Below, in pieces: positions 63,759 to 64,000 of a DNA stretch of 64,000 nt. The notes beneath the pieces were generated by a model. That model was given only the letters and a program-made list of their open reading frames with translations. It had not been told where the DNA came from and ran no database searches. The first letter of the stretch is position 1. Each line of letters starts with the position of its first letter. Origin of the DNA: CAZLBC01 sp964557575 (GTDB lineage Bacteria > Planctomycetota > Phycisphaerae > SM23-33); NCBI GenBank assembly GCA_964557575.1, contig CAZLBC010000001.1, positions 1 through 64,000 on the forward strand, in the 5' to 3' direction. The position numbers and the translations under genes were made by a program.

Positions 63759-64000
63759 TTATTGCGCGCCTTTTCTACGATTACAATCCGCGCAAAGCAT
63801 ACGTCCATTATTCGTATCCGTCTTGCCGCCTTGAGACCATGGAGTAATATGGTCGGCGTGCATTTCCGCCAGATCGCATTCTTTATCACATTGCGCGCAT
63901 TGGCCGCTTTGTTTCTCATACATCGTGCGTCGTTGCTTCTTATCGAAAGCTCGAATGTTGAGATGTTTTACTTCTCCCGTGAGAACATACGCATAAATCC
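63759..64000 (-). CDS. C-terminal part of an HNH/DUF262-type protein (partial)
   Basis: About 80 residues from the right edge to TAA 63761-63759. VKHLNIRAFDKKQRRTMYEK, QSGQCAQC ... EMHADHITPWSQGGKTDTNN, GRMLCADCNRRKGAQ is a complete HNH with both Cys pairs, and its lead-in matches the C-terminal domain of DUF262/GmrSD-like restriction proteins. Codons here are AT-richer than in the rest of the window, which suggests recent acquisition. Confidence 0.75.
   Translation of the reverse strand, partial: IYAYVLTGEVKHLNIRAFDKKQRRTMYEKQSGQCAQCDKECDLAEMHADHITPWSQGGKTDTNNGRMLCADCNRRKGAQ

Overview
The window looks like part of the genome of a large tailed double-stranded DNA phage, probably a myovirus. 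It carries a T4-type portal protein, a large terminase, an SbcCD (gp46/gp47-like) pair, a class II ribonucleotide reductase, a GroES, a phage sigma factor, its own tmRNA and roughly 30 tRNA or tRNA-like genes. Base composition is fairly GC-rich. Nearly every gene has a GGAGG-type ribosome binding site, and several promoters fit the bacterial sigma-70 pattern with exactly 17-bp spacers. The host cannot be named from the sequence.

Layout: almost everything is read on the minus strand, so transcription runs from right to left. The right end (63.9-57.6 kb) holds the end of an HNH protein, small P-loop proteins, a DnaB/RecA-like ATPase, an amber-suppressor tRNA, the tmRNA and groES. From 57.3 to 49.7 kb lies a tRNA region interleaved with small genes, including an APS-kinase fusion and a J-domain protein. 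From 49.6 to 43.2 kb come zinc-ribbon proteins, SbcD, SbcC and a Mor-like regulator. From 43.2 to 35.2 kb lies the packaging module: MucR-type zinc-finger protein, HTH-array protein, terminase with two inteins, and portal. From 35.2 to 28.3 kb is a decoration cassette of glycosyltransferases, methyltransferases and two sulfotransferases. From 28.1 to 19.2 kb are mostly unknown small proteins. From 18.8 kb leftwards come an SNF2 helicase with a class 3-like intein, low-complexity proteins, a 2H-phosphoesterase-like protein, the ribonucleotide reductase with an intein, the sigma factor and a frameshifted TOPRIM protein. Only four genes, one of them partial, run on the plus strand; three have their own promoters with a TAAACT -10 box.

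Two themes stand out. First, the RNA content is strange. Beside ordinary tRNAs there are tRNA-like genes without a D arm, one apparently circularly permuted tRNA-His-like gene closed by an 11-bp outer stem, four leucine-anticodon tRNAs with short variable loops, serine tRNAs with altered T loops, an amber suppressor, and a structured intergenic RNA near the left end. Second, the phage appears able to make the sulfate donor PAPS from APS (an APS kinase fused to a HxGH nucleotidyltransferase) and to use it (two sulfotransferases), next to glycosyl- and methyltransferases, which suggests a surface-decoration pathway.

Four inteins interrupt three proteins. Two genes carry single-base frameshifts, and one has a candidate programmed -1 frameshift. 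Assignments come from reading motifs and hand-folding. No search or folding program was run.
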